A stretch of DNA of 35,684 nucleotides from a bacterium (GCA_028821575.1 JAPPFW010000031.1:1-35684); one strand, 5' to 3'. Shown: positions 1 to 8,844, numbered from the stretch's first letter. The notes: generated from the letters alone by a model not told the origin. Made by a program: numbers and translations.

Positions 1-60
1 TTGCACGTGAACCACATCTTCGTGAGCGCGGACAACATCGACCAGTTCTACCCGGGTTGA
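1..60 (+). CDS. C-terminal end of a sugar ABC transporter substrate-binding protein (partial)
   Basis: Nineteen codons are open from the window edge to a TGA at 58-60. The peptide ends in SADNIDQFYPG, a tail I associate with periplasmic-binding-protein-like sugar-binding proteins of the ribose/rhamnose class. It sits on the same strand just before a permease and an ATPase of the matching importer class, which is the usual order. The gene start and signal peptide lie outside the window, so identity rests on this short tail and on context. Confidence 0.55.
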   Translation: MHVNHIFVSADNIDQFYPG

Positions 61-79
61 GAACGCAGATAATCGATTA

Positions 80-114
80 GGGGGCGGCGGAGAGTAGTCC
101 TCTTCGCCGCCCCC
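80..114 (+). terminator. Intercistronic stem-loop after the binding-protein gene
   Basis: A perfect 10-bp G+C stem (80-89 pairs with 105-114) continues inward as five more pairs, including one G-U, around a 5-nt loop. No T-run follows, so it is not a classic intrinsic terminator. In binding-protein-first ABC operons such hairpins often stabilise the first cistron or attenuate transcription into the membrane genes. That role is inferred here. Confidence 0.6.
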
Positions 115-139
115 GTATTCCGTAGGAGCGAAGGAGAAC

Positions 140-1156
140 ATGGAGGAGACCCCGGTCGGCAAGGGTGGAGAAGGCTCGCCCGACGCGCCATCGACAGTAG
201 GCATCGGGAGGCGGGCTCGCGTGGCCCGCGTATTCGTGGCGATGCCTCCAGAAGTGGTGCTGATCGTGGTCCTGGTGATCCTCGGGGTGATCTTCTCGCA
301 AGGCAGCGAGTTCTTCCTCACCACCCGTAACCTGCGCAATGTCCTGCTGTCGGTCTCGGTGCTTGGGATCCTCGCCGCACCGGGCACCTTGCTCCTCATA
401 TCGGGCAACTTCGACCTGTCGGTGGCGTCGGCGGCTGCCCTATGCGGCTGCATCGCGGGCGTCGTCGCTGAGGAGAACAGCGCGGCCGCGGCGATCCTCG
501 CCGCGATCGGCGTCGGTCTGCTGGCAGGGATATTCAACGGGGTGCTGTCCGCCTACGCGGGTATCGCCTCGATCGTCGTAACGCTCGGTACCTGGCTGGG
601 GTACAGGGGACTGGCGCGCCTGTTCTCCAACGGCCAGACGATCCGGATGAACGGCAAGGTCGAGTTCATCACCAACGACATCCTCGGGGTCCCGGCCCAG
701 ATCGTCATGTTCGTGCTGATCACCGTTCTAGCGTGGTTCGTCGTCCGGTACACGCGTTTCGGCCGGTCCGTGTACGCGATCGGGAGCAACCCGACGGCGG
801 CGCGGCTCTCGGGCATCCGCCAGAAGCCGACCATCTTCGTGATGTTCATCGTCAGCGGTCTGCTGGCAGGTCTCGCCGGATTGATCCTGGCGTCGCAACT
901 GGACGCCGCTTCCGGGAACGCCGCCACAGGCGTGGAACTCGAGGTCGTGGCGGCCATCATCCTCGGGGGCGCCAGCCTCTCCGGTGGGCGGGGAACCATT
1001 CCCGGAACGGTGCTCGGCGTCTTCATACTCGGCATCATGCAAAACGGGCTAACCCTGCTCAGCATCTCGTCGTTCTGGCAGGACGTGGCGACCGGCGTGG
1101 TACTCGTAGCTGCAGTCGGGCTGGACCAGGTGAGGCTACGCCTGAGCGGATCATGA
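140..1156 (+). CDS. Sugar ABC transporter permease, RbsC/BPD_transp_2 family
   Basis: This 338-residue inner-membrane permease would form the channel of a ribose/rhamnose/autoinducer-2-type importer. After a polar N-terminus of about 35 residues it is almost entirely hydrophobic segments (about ten). It keeps family features such as the SGNFDLSVAS-like stretch near residue 90 and the glycine-rich LGGASLSGGRG segment near residue 275. Length is usual for the family. The ATG has a good AAGGAG site 4 bases upstream. The stop overlaps the start of the ATPase gene (ATGA), so the two are translationally coupled. The substrate is not determined. Confidence 0.93.
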   Translation: MEETPVGKGGEGSPDAPSTVGIGRRARVARVFVAMPPEVVLIVVLVILGVIFSQGSEFFLTTRNLRNVLLSVSVLGILAAPGTLLLISGNFDLSVASAAALCGCIAGVVAEENSAAAAILAAIGVGLLAGIFNGVLSAYAGIASIVVTLGTWLGYRGLARLFSNGQTIRMNGKVEFITNDILGVPAQIVMFVLITVLAWFVVRYTRFGRSVYAIGSNPTAARLSGIRQKPTIFVMFIVSGLLAGLAGLILASQLDAASGNAATGVELEVVAAIILGGASLSGGRGTIPGTVLGVFILGIMQNGLTLLSISSFWQDVATGVVLVAAVGLDQVRLRLSGS

Positions 1157-2703
1157 CGCTGGAGAACGGAGCCATAGCCACGAAGCTGGAGTTGCGGGCC
1201 ACCGGGCTCCGCAAGAGCTTCGGCGGGGTGGAAGTTCTCCACGGAGTTGACATCACGGTCAAGGGAGGAGAGGTCCTCGCCCTGCTGGGGGAGAACGGCG
1301 CCGGCAAGTCCACCGCCATCAAGATCCTGGCAGGTGACTACAAGCGCGACGCCGGCGTCATCGTCATAGACGGCGAAGAGGCTGAAATACGCAACCCGCG
1401 CGACGCCGGCGCCTACGGACTCCGGGTGATCTACCAGGAGTTCTCCGACGCCCCCGATCTCACCGTGGCCGAGAACCTGTCGCTGGGACGGCTACCGCGC
1501 AATCGTTTCGGCCTGGTCGATTGGGCCCAGGTGCGCCGCGATGCCCGGGCAATCCTCGAGAAGCTCGGCGTCGAGCTACCCATCAGGGCCCTCGTGGGAA
1601 CGCTGGGAGTGGCCGAGCGCCAGGTGCTCGAGATCGCCCGGGCACTGGCCGGAAGCGCTCGCCTACTGATCCTGGACGAGCCGACTTCGGCTCTGACCCT
1701 CGAGGAGACCGATGCCCTCTTCGCCTTCATCGAGCGCCTGAAGGCCCAGGGTGTGGCCATCATCTACATCACCCATCGCCTCGACGAGGTGGAGCGGATC
1801 GCGGACAACGTGCTGGTCTTCCGGGACGGCGACGCGGTCGCCGAGGGGCCGGTGGGCGAGTTCGGCCGCAAGGAGATGGTCGAGGCCATGGTCGGCCACG
1901 AGTTGGAGGAGGGGGTGGCCTCCCTGCGCGGCGACGGCCACGAGATCGGCGATCCGGTCCTGGTTGTCGAAGGGGCCACGTCGGAAGGTGTCTTCAGCGA
2001 TGTCGATCTCGAGGTGAGAGAGGGCGAGATCCTCTCGTTGTTCGGGAGGATCGGATGCGGAGCGTTGGAACTGGCCGAGGCGGTCTTCGGCCTCCGGGAG
2101 ATGACCGGCGGGTCGATGAGCGTCGGGGACGTAAGCGGCCAACCCTCTTCACCGAAGGAGGCCATAGCCCGCTTCGGAATCGGATTCGTTCCCATCGACC
2201 GCAAGATCGACGGGTTGCTGAGTGTGCTGAACGTGGCCGAGAACCTGAGTGTGGCGTCGTGGCCCTGGATGACCAGGGCCGGCCTGCTTCCCCCGAAGGC
2301 CACGGCCAGAGTGTTCGACAGGTGGTATGACACCCTCGACATCAGGGGCAAGGGCGGCGCCGGCCAGATCGTCGACACCCTCTCCGGAGGTAACCAGCAG
2401 AAGGTCGTTCTCGGGAGGTGGCTGGAGCGGCAGTCGAGGTTGCTGGTGCTGGCCGAACCGACCCGCGGGGTGGACGTCGGCGCCCGGGCGCAGATCTACC
2501 AGGTGCTGAGACGGTTTGCCGACGAAGGGATCGCAGTGCTGATCGTCACGTCGGACATCGAGGAGGTCGTCCGGATATCCGACACCATCGTCGTCATGTC
2601 ACGGGGCCGGGTGATCGCCCGCCACCGCGCTAGTGAGGTCGACCGGGCCCAGCTCATTCGCCAGGCCGCCGAGGACACTGTGGAGGCTGCCGCGGCCCGG
2701 TGA
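1153..2703 (+). CDS. Sugar ABC transporter ATP-binding protein, RbsA/MglA type (twin ABC domains)
   Basis: This 516-residue cytoplasmic ATPase powers the importer. Domain 1 has Walker A GENGAGKST (46-54), Q-loop YQE (94-96), a degenerate signature LGVAERQ (151-157), Walker B LLILDEPT (171-178) and switch His208. Domain 2 has a P-loop lacking the GKS/T core (FGRIGCGALE, 297-306), a good signature LSGGNQQ (410-416) and Walker B VLAEPTRG (432-439), where the usual Asp before Glu is Ala. Degeneracy of one site is normal in this family. The open frame extends upstream to 733, but the ATG at 1153 overlapping the permease stop is the credible start. Confidence 0.95.
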   Translation: MTLENGAIATKLELRATGLRKSFGGVEVLHGVDITVKGGEVLALLGENGAGKSTAIKILAGDYKRDAGVIVIDGEEAEIRNPRDAGAYGLRVIYQEFSDAPDLTVAENLSLGRLPRNRFGLVDWAQVRRDARAILEKLGVELPIRALVGTLGVAERQVLEIARALAGSARLLILDEPTSALTLEETDALFAFIERLKAQGVAIIYITHRLDEVERIADNVLVFRDGDAVAEGPVGEFGRKEMVEAMVGHELEEGVASLRGDGHEIGDPVLVVEGATSEGVFSDVDLEVREGEILSLFGRIGCGALELAEAVFGLREMTGGSMSVGDVSGQPSSPKEAIARFGIGFVPIDRKIDGLLSVLNVAENLSVASWPWMTRAGLLPPKATARVFDRWYDTLDIRGKGGAGQIVDTLSGGNQQKVVLGRWLERQSRLLVLAEPTRGVDVGARAQIYQVLRRFADEGIAVLIVTSDIEEVVRISDTIVVMSRGRVIARHRASEVDRAQLIRQAAEDTVEAAAAR

Positions 2704-2852
2704 CCGCTGCCTGCCCCTCTGGATGGTTCATCGTCTACTCGAGTGTGGGCGTCCGGGCCGACACTATCCTCGCGACAGGATCGGCGAGCCCGTGAACGGC
2801 GCGTTCTCGGGGTCGTAGCGGTCAGTAGTGGATACCGCTCTCGGGAGGTGAC

Positions 2853-3338
2853 GTGGCGAGGCTCATCCCACGTGACATGGAGGTCCCCTACGGAGTCGAG
2901 ACCGAGAGTTTCAGGATCCGGCCGATAACGATCCATGACACCTTCAAGGACTATGACGCGGTGATGACCAGCGTCGATCACCTCAGGGGTTGCCTATTCA
3001 GCTCTCCCGGTTGGCCGAGCCATGACCTGACGCTGACGCAGGACATGATCGATCTGGCTTGGCACCAGAAGGAGGGCCAACTCCGTCGATCCTTCGCCTT
3101 CGCGGTAATGAGCCTCGACGAGAGCGTACAACTCGGTTGCCTCTACATCGACCCACCCTCCAAGAAGGGGATCGACGCGGAGGTATCGATGTGGGTTCGG
3201 GCGAGCGAGGCGGACACCGGACTCGACGGGGAACTCTACGAGACGGTTCGCCGCTGGGTTGATGACGAGTGGCCGTTCGACCGGGTGGCCTACCCCGGCC
3301 GGGAGTACACCCGGGAGGAGTGGGATGATCTTCCCTGA
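2853..3338 (+). CDS. GNAT-like N-acetyltransferase domain protein
   Basis: This is a 161-residue soluble protein. The GTG start has GGGAGG 4 bases upstream. FRIRPITIHD near residue 20, a SFAFAVMSLDESVQLGCLYIDP strand pair in the middle and a later EVSMWVRASEADTGL segment resemble the beta4-beta5 core of GNAT acetyltransferases. The pyrophosphate-binding Q/RxxGxG/A motif is not clear, so catalytic activity is uncertain. It follows the ABC genes after a 149-bp gap that holds only a weak 6-bp hairpin (agcggt/accgct near 2817-2839). The substrate is unknown. Confidence 0.6.
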   Translation: MARLIPRDMEVPYGVETESFRIRPITIHDTFKDYDAVMTSVDHLRGCLFSSPGWPSHDLTLTQDMIDLAWHQKEGQLRRSFAFAVMSLDESVQLGCLYIDPPSKKGIDAEVSMWVRASEADTGLDGELYETVRRWVDDEWPFDRVAYPGREYTREEWDDLP

Positions 3339-3392
3339 CCCGGTCGACTAGACCCGGCGTCGCGGCGACCCTTCCGCGCGAAGGAGCAAAAG

Positions 3393-4268
3393 ATGACTGA
3401 GATGGTTGGAGTAGTAGGGCTCGGGGTCATGGGCTCAGCCATGGCGGCCAACTTGGTTGCAGCCGGTCATACGGTCGTAGGGTTCGATGTTGACCCGCGA
3501 CGACGATCCTTCGCGACCGAAGCGGGAGTCCGGATCGAGGACACGGCGGGAGCGGTGGGAGCCACCTCCGAGATAGTGATCTTCTCGTTGCCCACCCAGT
3601 CGGCCCTTGCCGACGTTGCCTCTCAGGTGGCAGCCCAGGGCCGGGAGAGACTGCTCTGCCTGGAGACCGGGACATTCCCCCTCGCCGCCAAGACGGCGGC
3701 CAGGGATGTCCTCGCGGCGTCCGGGATCGAATTGATGGATGCCCCGCTCTCGGGAACCGGGCTCCAAGCGACCGATGGCACCCTTGTGGTGTTCGCATCC
3801 GGGAGTCGCGAGGGCTTCGACCGGGCCCGGGCGGTGTTCAGGGCCATCGGCCGGTCGAGCCACTACCTGGGCGAGTTCGGGAACGGGTCGAGGATGAAGT
3901 ACATCGCCAACTTGCTGGTGGTGGTCCATAGCCTGGTTGCCGCCGAGGCCCATGTTCTGGGTATGGCAGCCGGCATGGACCCGGCGACCGTGCAGCGATT
4001 GGCCGAGGACAGTACCGGCTCCTCGAGGATGTTCGAGATCAGGGGTCCGATGATGGTGATCGATGACTATCCGGTGGCAGGTCGCCTCGACGTCCTCCTC
4101 AAGGACGCCGAGATAATCAAGGACTTCGCGAGCAATGCCGGCTCCCCTACGCCGCTGCTCGACACGGCACTCGAGCTCTACCGCCGGACCAGTGCCGCCG
4201 GCTTGGGGGGCTTCGACGCCGCCGTCCTATGTCGCTACCTCGAAACCGAGGCCGGCATCGAAAGATGA
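3393..4268 (+). CDS. NAD(P)-dependent beta-hydroxyacid dehydrogenase (3-hydroxyisobutyrate / L-threonate dehydrogenase family)
   Basis: This 291-residue cytoplasmic oxidoreductase has an N-terminal Rossmann domain with GLGVMG (10-14 region) and an acidic end to beta2 (FDVDPRRR), which suggests NAD. Family signatures follow: the substrate-binding DAPLSGTG at about 117-123 and the catalytic Lys169 in GNGSRMKYIANLL. Length is normal. RBS GAAGGAG lies 5 bases before the ATG. It lies between an importer and sugar-acid enzymes, so oxidation of a hydroxy acid such as a tetronate or a 3-hydroxyacid is likely, but the exact substrate is unknown. Confidence 0.93.
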   Translation: MTEMVGVVGLGVMGSAMAANLVAAGHTVVGFDVDPRRRSFATEAGVRIEDTAGAVGATSEIVIFSLPTQSALADVASQVAAQGRERLLCLETGTFPLAAKTAARDVLAASGIELMDAPLSGTGLQATDGTLVVFASGSREGFDRARAVFRAIGRSSHYLGEFGNGSRMKYIANLLVVVHSLVAAEAHVLGMAAGMDPATVQRLAEDSTGSSRMFEIRGPMMVIDDYPVAGRLDVLLKDAEIIKDFASNAGSPTPLLDTALELYRRTSAAGLGGFDAAVLCRYLETEAGIER

Positions 4269-4274
4269 TCGGAT

Positions 4275-4457
4275 TCATCTGACGAGGAGAGACACGACGA
4301 ACGTGAAGGCAGCCAGAGTGATCGCCATGCTGGCGAATATCGCCATGATCGTCCACCGGATCCAGCGACCCATGAATTGTTCGACGTCCAAGAGGGTTTG
4401 GGCCCGAGTCTCGTCTGCGCGGGCATCCACGTAGCCCTCCGAAGCTCCTACAGCCAT
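4275..4457 (-). CDS. Small single-pass membrane protein, hypothetical
   Basis: This is a 60-residue protein on the opposite strand. It has a charged N-terminal half (about residues 1-32, rich in D/E/R, with a LLDVEQFMGRWIRW stretch). One strong hydrophobic helix follows (about 36-56) and it ends in LLVR. The ATG follows GGAGTGAGGA. It converges on the dehydrogenase with 6 bp between stops, and the plus-strand frames here are unconvincing. I do not recognise a family. It could be a regulator or accessory subunit of a membrane complex. It could also be a chance open frame, given the small size. Confidence 0.5.
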   Translation of the reverse strand: MAVGASEGYVDARADETRAQTLLDVEQFMGRWIRWTIMAIFASMAITLAAFTFVVSLLVR

Positions 4458-4690
4458 TCCTCACTCCAAGCCGATCCTGACAACACCCAATGCGCTCCTT
4501 ACATTCGTTAACATTTACCATACAACATCTACTCGATAGTGTCCATCCCCATGCCCGCTCTAGTGGTGGGTGCCCGCTTGGAAGTGAGGCGGCTCGACCC
4601 GATCCGACGCCAGTTGGTTCGGTACGATCTGGCCGTGGCCGTTTGACCGGTCGTGATGAGAAGCCCGAAGTTCCAGGAGGACGCTACCGA
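4458..4690. promoter_or_regulatory. Divergent intergenic region between the small membrane protein and the phosphotriesterase-family gene
   Basis: A 233-bp gene-free stretch. Its part at about 4497-4540 is clearly more AT-rich than the surroundings and includes a GTTAAC palindrome. It is the best place for promoters firing both ways. No confident -35/-10 pair was identified. An RBS (AGGAGG) lies at about 4676-4681, before the ATG at 4691. Confidence 0.35.
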
Positions 4691-5773
4691 ATGAACACCG
4701 TTGTCCAGACCGTCACCGGGCCCGTCGCTCCGGAAGAGCTCGGGGTGACGATGCCCCACGAGCATCTCCTGCTGCTCAACCCCTCCTTCGTCGAACCTCA
4801 GGAGGCCTCCGAGCGGCACCGTGCCTACGAGCCGGTGTCGGAGCGGAACATCGAGTGGGTGCGTCAGTACTGGACCTCCAACGTCGACAACCTGCAGCTC
4901 TACGACGAGGAAACCGCCAGGCAGGAGGCAGCGTGGTACTACCGGGCCGGGGGCGACACGCTCATCGACCCCACCACCCGCTACATCGCCCGCGACCCGC
5001 GTGCGCTGGTGCGGATCTCGCGGGGGAGCGGGGTCCGGATCGTGGCCGGAACCGGATTCTACGTCGCCGAGACCCACCCTCCGGACATGGGTAGCCGCTC
5101 GGCGGAGGACCTGGCAGCCGAGATGATCGGCGAGCTCACGGAGGGCATCGATTACACCGGGGTGCGCGCCGGGTTCATAGGCGAGATCGGCTGCTTCTGG
5201 CCGCTGCGCGACGATGAGCGGAAAGTGCTCCGGGGTGCGGCGCTGGCCTCGCTCGAGACCGGAGCCGCCGTGATGGTCCATCCGGGCCGCCATCCCGACG
5301 CGCCTCCCGAGATCGTGTCCGTACTCACCGAGGTGGGCATGTCGACCGACAAGATCATCATGGCCCACATGGACCGGACGATCCTGGAGGCCGATGCGGT
5401 CCTGCGGTTCGCGGAGACCGGCTGCTACCTGGAGTACGACCTGTTCGGTGTGGAGACCTCCATGTACCCCACGGTGGCCGAGCAGACGCCGGCAGGGGTC
5501 GTCCCCAGCCGGCCGCCGGGCCTTTCGTTCATCAGCGACGCCCAGCGGCTCGACCGGCTGGATCTGCTCATCGACCACGGGCACGCGGACCGGCTCCTGA
5601 TATCCATGGATATCTGCACCAAGCACCGCCTGCACCGCTACGGAGGGCACGGCTACGACCACATCCTCGAGAACATCGCCCCGTGGATGAGGCGACGGGG
5701 CACGACCGAGGAAGTTCTGCAGACCCTTCTGGTGGAGAACCCGAGGCGGGTTTTCACCATGAACGCCGACTGA
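4691..5773 (+). CDS. Phosphotriesterase-family metal-dependent hydrolase (probable lactonase)
   Basis: This 360-residue amidohydrolase-superfamily protein shows a full binuclear metal site: HxH at H23/H25, bridging Glu165 in GEIGCFW where classical phosphotriesterase has carboxylated Lys, H197 (VMVHPGRH), H226 (IMAHMDRT) and Asp307 (LISMDICTKH). Glu as bridge is seen in PHP-type homologues. Many family members hydrolyse sugar lactones rather than phosphotriesters, which fits the neighbouring dehydrogenases. The frame is open back to 4490, but the ATG at 4691 has a strong AGGAGG and starts at the usual distance before the HxH motif. The Gfo/Idh gene begins 12 bp after its stop. Confidence 0.92.
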   Translation: MNTVVQTVTGPVAPEELGVTMPHEHLLLLNPSFVEPQEASERHRAYEPVSERNIEWVRQYWTSNVDNLQLYDEETARQEAAWYYRAGGDTLIDPTTRYIARDPRALVRISRGSGVRIVAGTGFYVAETHPPDMGSRSAEDLAAEMIGELTEGIDYTGVRAGFIGEIGCFWPLRDDERKVLRGAALASLETGAAVMVHPGRHPDAPPEIVSVLTEVGMSTDKIIMAHMDRTILEADAVLRFAETGCYLEYDLFGVETSMYPTVAEQTPAGVVPSRPPGLSFISDAQRLDRLDLLIDHGHADRLLISMDICTKHRLHRYGGHGYDHILENIAPWMRRRGTTEEVLQTLLVENPRRVFTMNAD

Positions 5774-5785
5774 CCGGCTGGCACT

Positions 5786-6856
5786 GTGAGGAAGCTCAGG
5801 GCGGGTGTGATCGGGGCCGGATCCTGGGCCGTGGCCTCGCACATCCCCAATCTCGTGCAGCGTTCGGACGAGGTCGAACTGGTGGCCGTGGCCCGTCCCG
5901 ACCGCGAGCTACTCGACTGGGTAGCCGGCGAGTTCGGATTCCGGGTGGCGTCCACCGACTACCGCGAGGTCCTCGATCAGCGGCTCGACGTCTGCATCGT
6001 CTCGAGTCCCAACCGGTTCCACTACGAGCACGCCATGGCGGCTCTCCAGTCCGGATGCCACGCGCTGGTCGAGAAGCCCTTCACCCTCGACCCGGCCGAG
6101 GCTTGGGATCTGGTGGACACGGCGGAGCGACTCGACCGGCATCTGTTGCTGGCGTTGGGATGGAACTACAAGCCGATGGTCCGCAGGGCCAAGGAGTTGG
6201 TCGAGGAGCGGGGTGGATTCGGCGACGTGGAGCACATCATGATCGACATGTCCTCGGCCGCCAGGGAGTTACTGGCAGTCGGCGCACCCTACGAGGCCGG
6301 GTCTTCGGTGGCGACCGCCCGGCCGGAGACCTACATGGACCCGGCGGTGTCCGGCGGCGGCTACGCGCAGGCGCAGCTCTCCCATGCCCTCGGGATGGCG
6401 TTCTGGCTGGCCGAGGATGTACGTGCAGCCGAAGCGTTCGCCTTCATGGCCAAACCACTCCACGCGCCGGTGGAACTGCACGACGCCATCACCGTCCGCT
6501 TTACGAACGGGGGGATCGCCACCGTCTCGGGGAGCTCGTGCCACCTGGGATACGACGGCAACAAGCACGTCCTGTCGCTCCGGATCATCGGATCGAGGGC
6601 GATGCTCTCGGTGGACGTCGGGCGTGAGTTGGTCTACTGGTACCGGGGCGCCGGTGACGAGGTTCGTCTCGATCTGGATGAGCGTGCCGGGGGCTACGAC
6701 TGCGACGGGCCGGTGCACACGCTGGTCGATCTGGCCCTCGGCAGGGCTGGGCGGAACTGCTCGCCGGGCGATGTGGGAGCCCGGGCGGTCGAGGTCACCG
6801 AGGCGGCCTACCGCAGCGCCCGGACCGGTGAGGTGGCCCTGGTGGCCCGGCGATGA
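5786..6856 (+). CDS. Gfo/Idh/MocA family NAD(P)-dependent oxidoreductase
   Basis: This is a 356-residue dehydrogenase. It has an N-terminal Rossmann fold with GVIGAGSWA (7-15) and the family EKP motif at 96-98 (HALVEKPFT). The C-terminal alpha/beta domain includes ALGWNYKPMVRRAKEL. These enzymes oxidise or isomerise sugars, inositols or amino sugars. GTG is the start. The stop overlaps the ATG of the next gene (ATGA), so it is coupled to the SDR and probably belongs to one operon with the upstream hydrolase. The substrate is unknown. Confidence 0.93.
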   Translation: MRKLRAGVIGAGSWAVASHIPNLVQRSDEVELVAVARPDRELLDWVAGEFGFRVASTDYREVLDQRLDVCIVSSPNRFHYEHAMAALQSGCHALVEKPFTLDPAEAWDLVDTAERLDRHLLLALGWNYKPMVRRAKELVEERGGFGDVEHIMIDMSSAARELLAVGAPYEAGSSVATARPETYMDPAVSGGGYAQAQLSHALGMAFWLAEDVRAAEAFAFMAKPLHAPVELHDAITVRFTNGGIATVSGSSCHLGYDGNKHVLSLRIIGSRAMLSVDVGRELVYWYRGAGDEVRLDLDERAGGYDCDGPVHTLVDLALGRAGRNCSPGDVGARAVEVTEAAYRSARTGEVALVARR

Positions 6857-7560
6857 CAACCCGCACTGCGCTGGTCACCGGAACGGCCCAGGGGATCGGG
6901 CGGGCGATCGCCCGCGAGCTGGCGACCTTCGGCCTCCGGGTGGTGGGCGTCGACATCAGGCCTCACACCGATCCTGCGATCGACGAGGTGATCGTGGGCG
7001 ACCTGAGCCGCATCGACGAGTGCCTGCGCGTGGTCTCGGAGGCAGCCGAGGTCGACATCCTGGTCAACAACGCGGCGGTCTTGGTCCAGGAGCCGTTCGA
7101 GACGTTCGACATGGACGACTACGACCATGTGATGGCCGTGAACCTGAGAGCGCCGTTCCTGCTGGCACGAGAGTTGGGTCCATCGATGGCCGCCCGGGGA
7201 TGGGGCCGGATCGTCAACATCTCGAGTATCGGCGCCCGCACGGGTGGTCTGGCGGACTCCTCGGTCTACTCGGCCGCCAAGGCCGGTCTGGTGGCGTTCA
7301 CCAAGAACTTCGCCCGCAACCTCGGTCCCCGAGGTGTCACGGCCAATGCCATCACCCCGGGGGCAATCCTCACCCCGATGGCGGCCGGCATATTCGAGCG
7401 CGACCCTTCCATCGAAGCCAGGATCACGGCGGACATCCCCCTACGACGCTTCGCCAAGCCCGCCGAGGTGGCGACGGTCGTGGCCTACCTCGCCTCCGAC
7501 GATGCCGCCTACATCAACGGCGCCACCATCGACGTCAATGGTGGCTGGGTCATGACCTGA
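6853..7560 (+). CDS. Short-chain dehydrogenase/reductase (SDR)
   Basis: This 235-residue classical SDR has a cofactor motif TGTAQGIG (about 8-15), NNAAV in the middle, catalytic Ser in NISSIG, YSAAK (Tyr/Lys) and a C-terminal NGATIDVNGGW. Asp after beta2 (VVGVDIRPH) favours NAD. It starts with ATG within the ATGA overlap with the Gfo/Idh gene and ends the plus-strand catabolic operon. A convergent MFS gene ends 54 bp downstream. It probably oxidises a sugar or hydroxy acid in the same pathway. Confidence 0.94.
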   Translation: MTTRTALVTGTAQGIGRAIARELATFGLRVVGVDIRPHTDPAIDEVIVGDLSRIDECLRVVSEAAEVDILVNNAAVLVQEPFETFDMDDYDHVMAVNLRAPFLLARELGPSMAARGWGRIVNISSIGARTGGLADSSVYSAAKAGLVAFTKNFARNLGPRGVTANAITPGAILTPMAAGIFERDPSIEARITADIPLRRFAKPAEVATVVAYLASDDAAYINGATIDVNGGWVMT

Positions 7561-7614
7561 AGCTAGAAGATCTGTTCCGAGGGGTTCGGCAAAGTGGTCA
7601 GTGGCCAGGACTCT

Positions 7615-8844
7615 TCACTTCAACCGGTGGGGTTCGGGGATCGGGATAGTCCCGAATGCAAGCGCCGAAGCCGCGAATAGGGCTGCCGCGTAGGTGGCTA
7701 CGGTGCCGAAGCCCCTTGCCTGGTAGAGAGCGCCGGCGATGAGGGGAGAGGCCGCCGCCATGAGACCGCCCACGAAGGACACGAGGCCCAACGCGGTGCT
7801 ACCCACGTCCGGCCCCACGAGATCGAAGACCGAGGCGGTCAGCACCGGCTGGTCGGGATAGAGGAACAGCCCCAGCAGAGCCACGGTGGCGGTGAGCGGT
7901 ACGCCTGTGTCGAACAAGGCCAGAGCCAGGGCCATCGCGGCCGACCAGACCAACCCCGGAACCATCACCCGCTTGCGTCCCAACCGGTCCGACAGGTGGC
8001 CGACCACCGGTCTGGTCAACAGCCCGATCACGATGAGCAAACCGATGTGGAAGCCGCGGGAGGCGGGACTCAGCGACAGTTCGTTCTCGAGGTATAGAGG
8101 GAAGATGGTCACCAGGCCCACGAGCGCCATCGCCCGCAGGCCGTACACGATGGCCAACCTCCGAAGGACCGGGTCTCTCAGCAGTTGCCTGGTCCGCGCC
8201 AGCCGCGGCTCGGCCAGCGGTCGGCGGCCCGTGGGCATGCGTCCGATGGGGGCGAAGGCCCAGATGGCGATCGCCCCCAGGACGAAGGCCGCCAGCGAGT
8301 AGCTGCTGAGCAGTTCCCGCCACGTAAGGACCAACAGCAGGACTCCGGTTGCGATAGGACCGAGGGCGTCTCCTATACCACCCCCGATGCCATGGAAGGA
8401 GAGCGCCATCCCGCGTCTCCGCCGGAAGTGGTACGAGAGCGAGGCGGAGGCGGGCATGTGCCACACGGAATGGGCGACGGTCACGATGATGATTCCGGTC
8501 ACGACCGCGGCGTAGCCGGCTGAGCCGCTGATGACAAGGGCACCCAACCCCCCGGCTGCAAGACAGGCGGCGAGCAGCCACCGCCAGTATCTCGCCAACG
8601 CATCCGACGCCACCCCTGCCGGTATCTTCACCGCTCCGCTGGCGAGTTCCCGGGCGGTCAGGATCCCGCCGACGGCGACGGTGCTGAGGTTGAATGCCTG
8701 CTGGATCTCGGGGAGCACGACGACGAAGCTCTGCACGATCCAATGGAAGACCGCGTGTCCGATGACCAGCCCCGGAATCATCACCCAGCCACGGGAACGG
8801 CTTGCCGTCTTGCCATGGTGAGGGATCGGATCAGGACTAATCAT
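7615..8844 (-). CDS. Major facilitator superfamily transporter
   Basis: About 409 residues with roughly twelve hydrophobic segments in two halves. The cytoplasmic loop after the second helix of each half is basic; the C-terminal one reads GHLSDRLGRKRVMVPG (the MFS loop 2/8 signature). The first loop reads LTARELASGAVKIPAGVASDALARYWRW. Start is the ATG at 8844. A TTG directly before it, and a later ATG (MIPGLVIGH), are alternatives, and no strong RBS decides. It lies alone, convergent with the SDR operon, 80 bp after the creatininase-family gene on the same strand. It may export or import a pathway compound. Confidence 0.91.
   Translation of the reverse strand: MISPDPIPHHGKTASRSRGWVMIPGLVIGHAVFHWIVQSFVVVLPEIQQAFNLSTVAVGGILTARELASGAVKIPAGVASDALARYWRWLLAACLAAGGLGALVISGSAGYAAVVTGIIIVTVAHSVWHMPASASLSYHFRRRRGMALSFHGIGGGIGDALGPIATGVLLLVLTWRELLSSYSLAAFVLGAIAIWAFAPIGRMPTGRRPLAEPRLARTRQLLRDPVLRRLAIVYGLRAMALVGLVTIFPLYLENELSLSPASRGFHIGLLIVIGLLTRPVVGHLSDRLGRKRVMVPGLVWSAAMALALALFDTGVPLTATVALLGLFLYPDQPVLTASVFDLVGPDVGSTALGLVSFVGGLMAAASPLIAGALYQARGFGTVATYAAALFAASALAFGTIPIPEPHRLK

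Noticed and set aside
4529-5842. Long minus-strand open frame (437 codons) opposite the phosphotriesterase gene
   Set aside because: The plus strand carries a full metal-site protein with RBS; the minus product is Arg/His/Gly-rich without motifs, a high-G+C antisense artefact.
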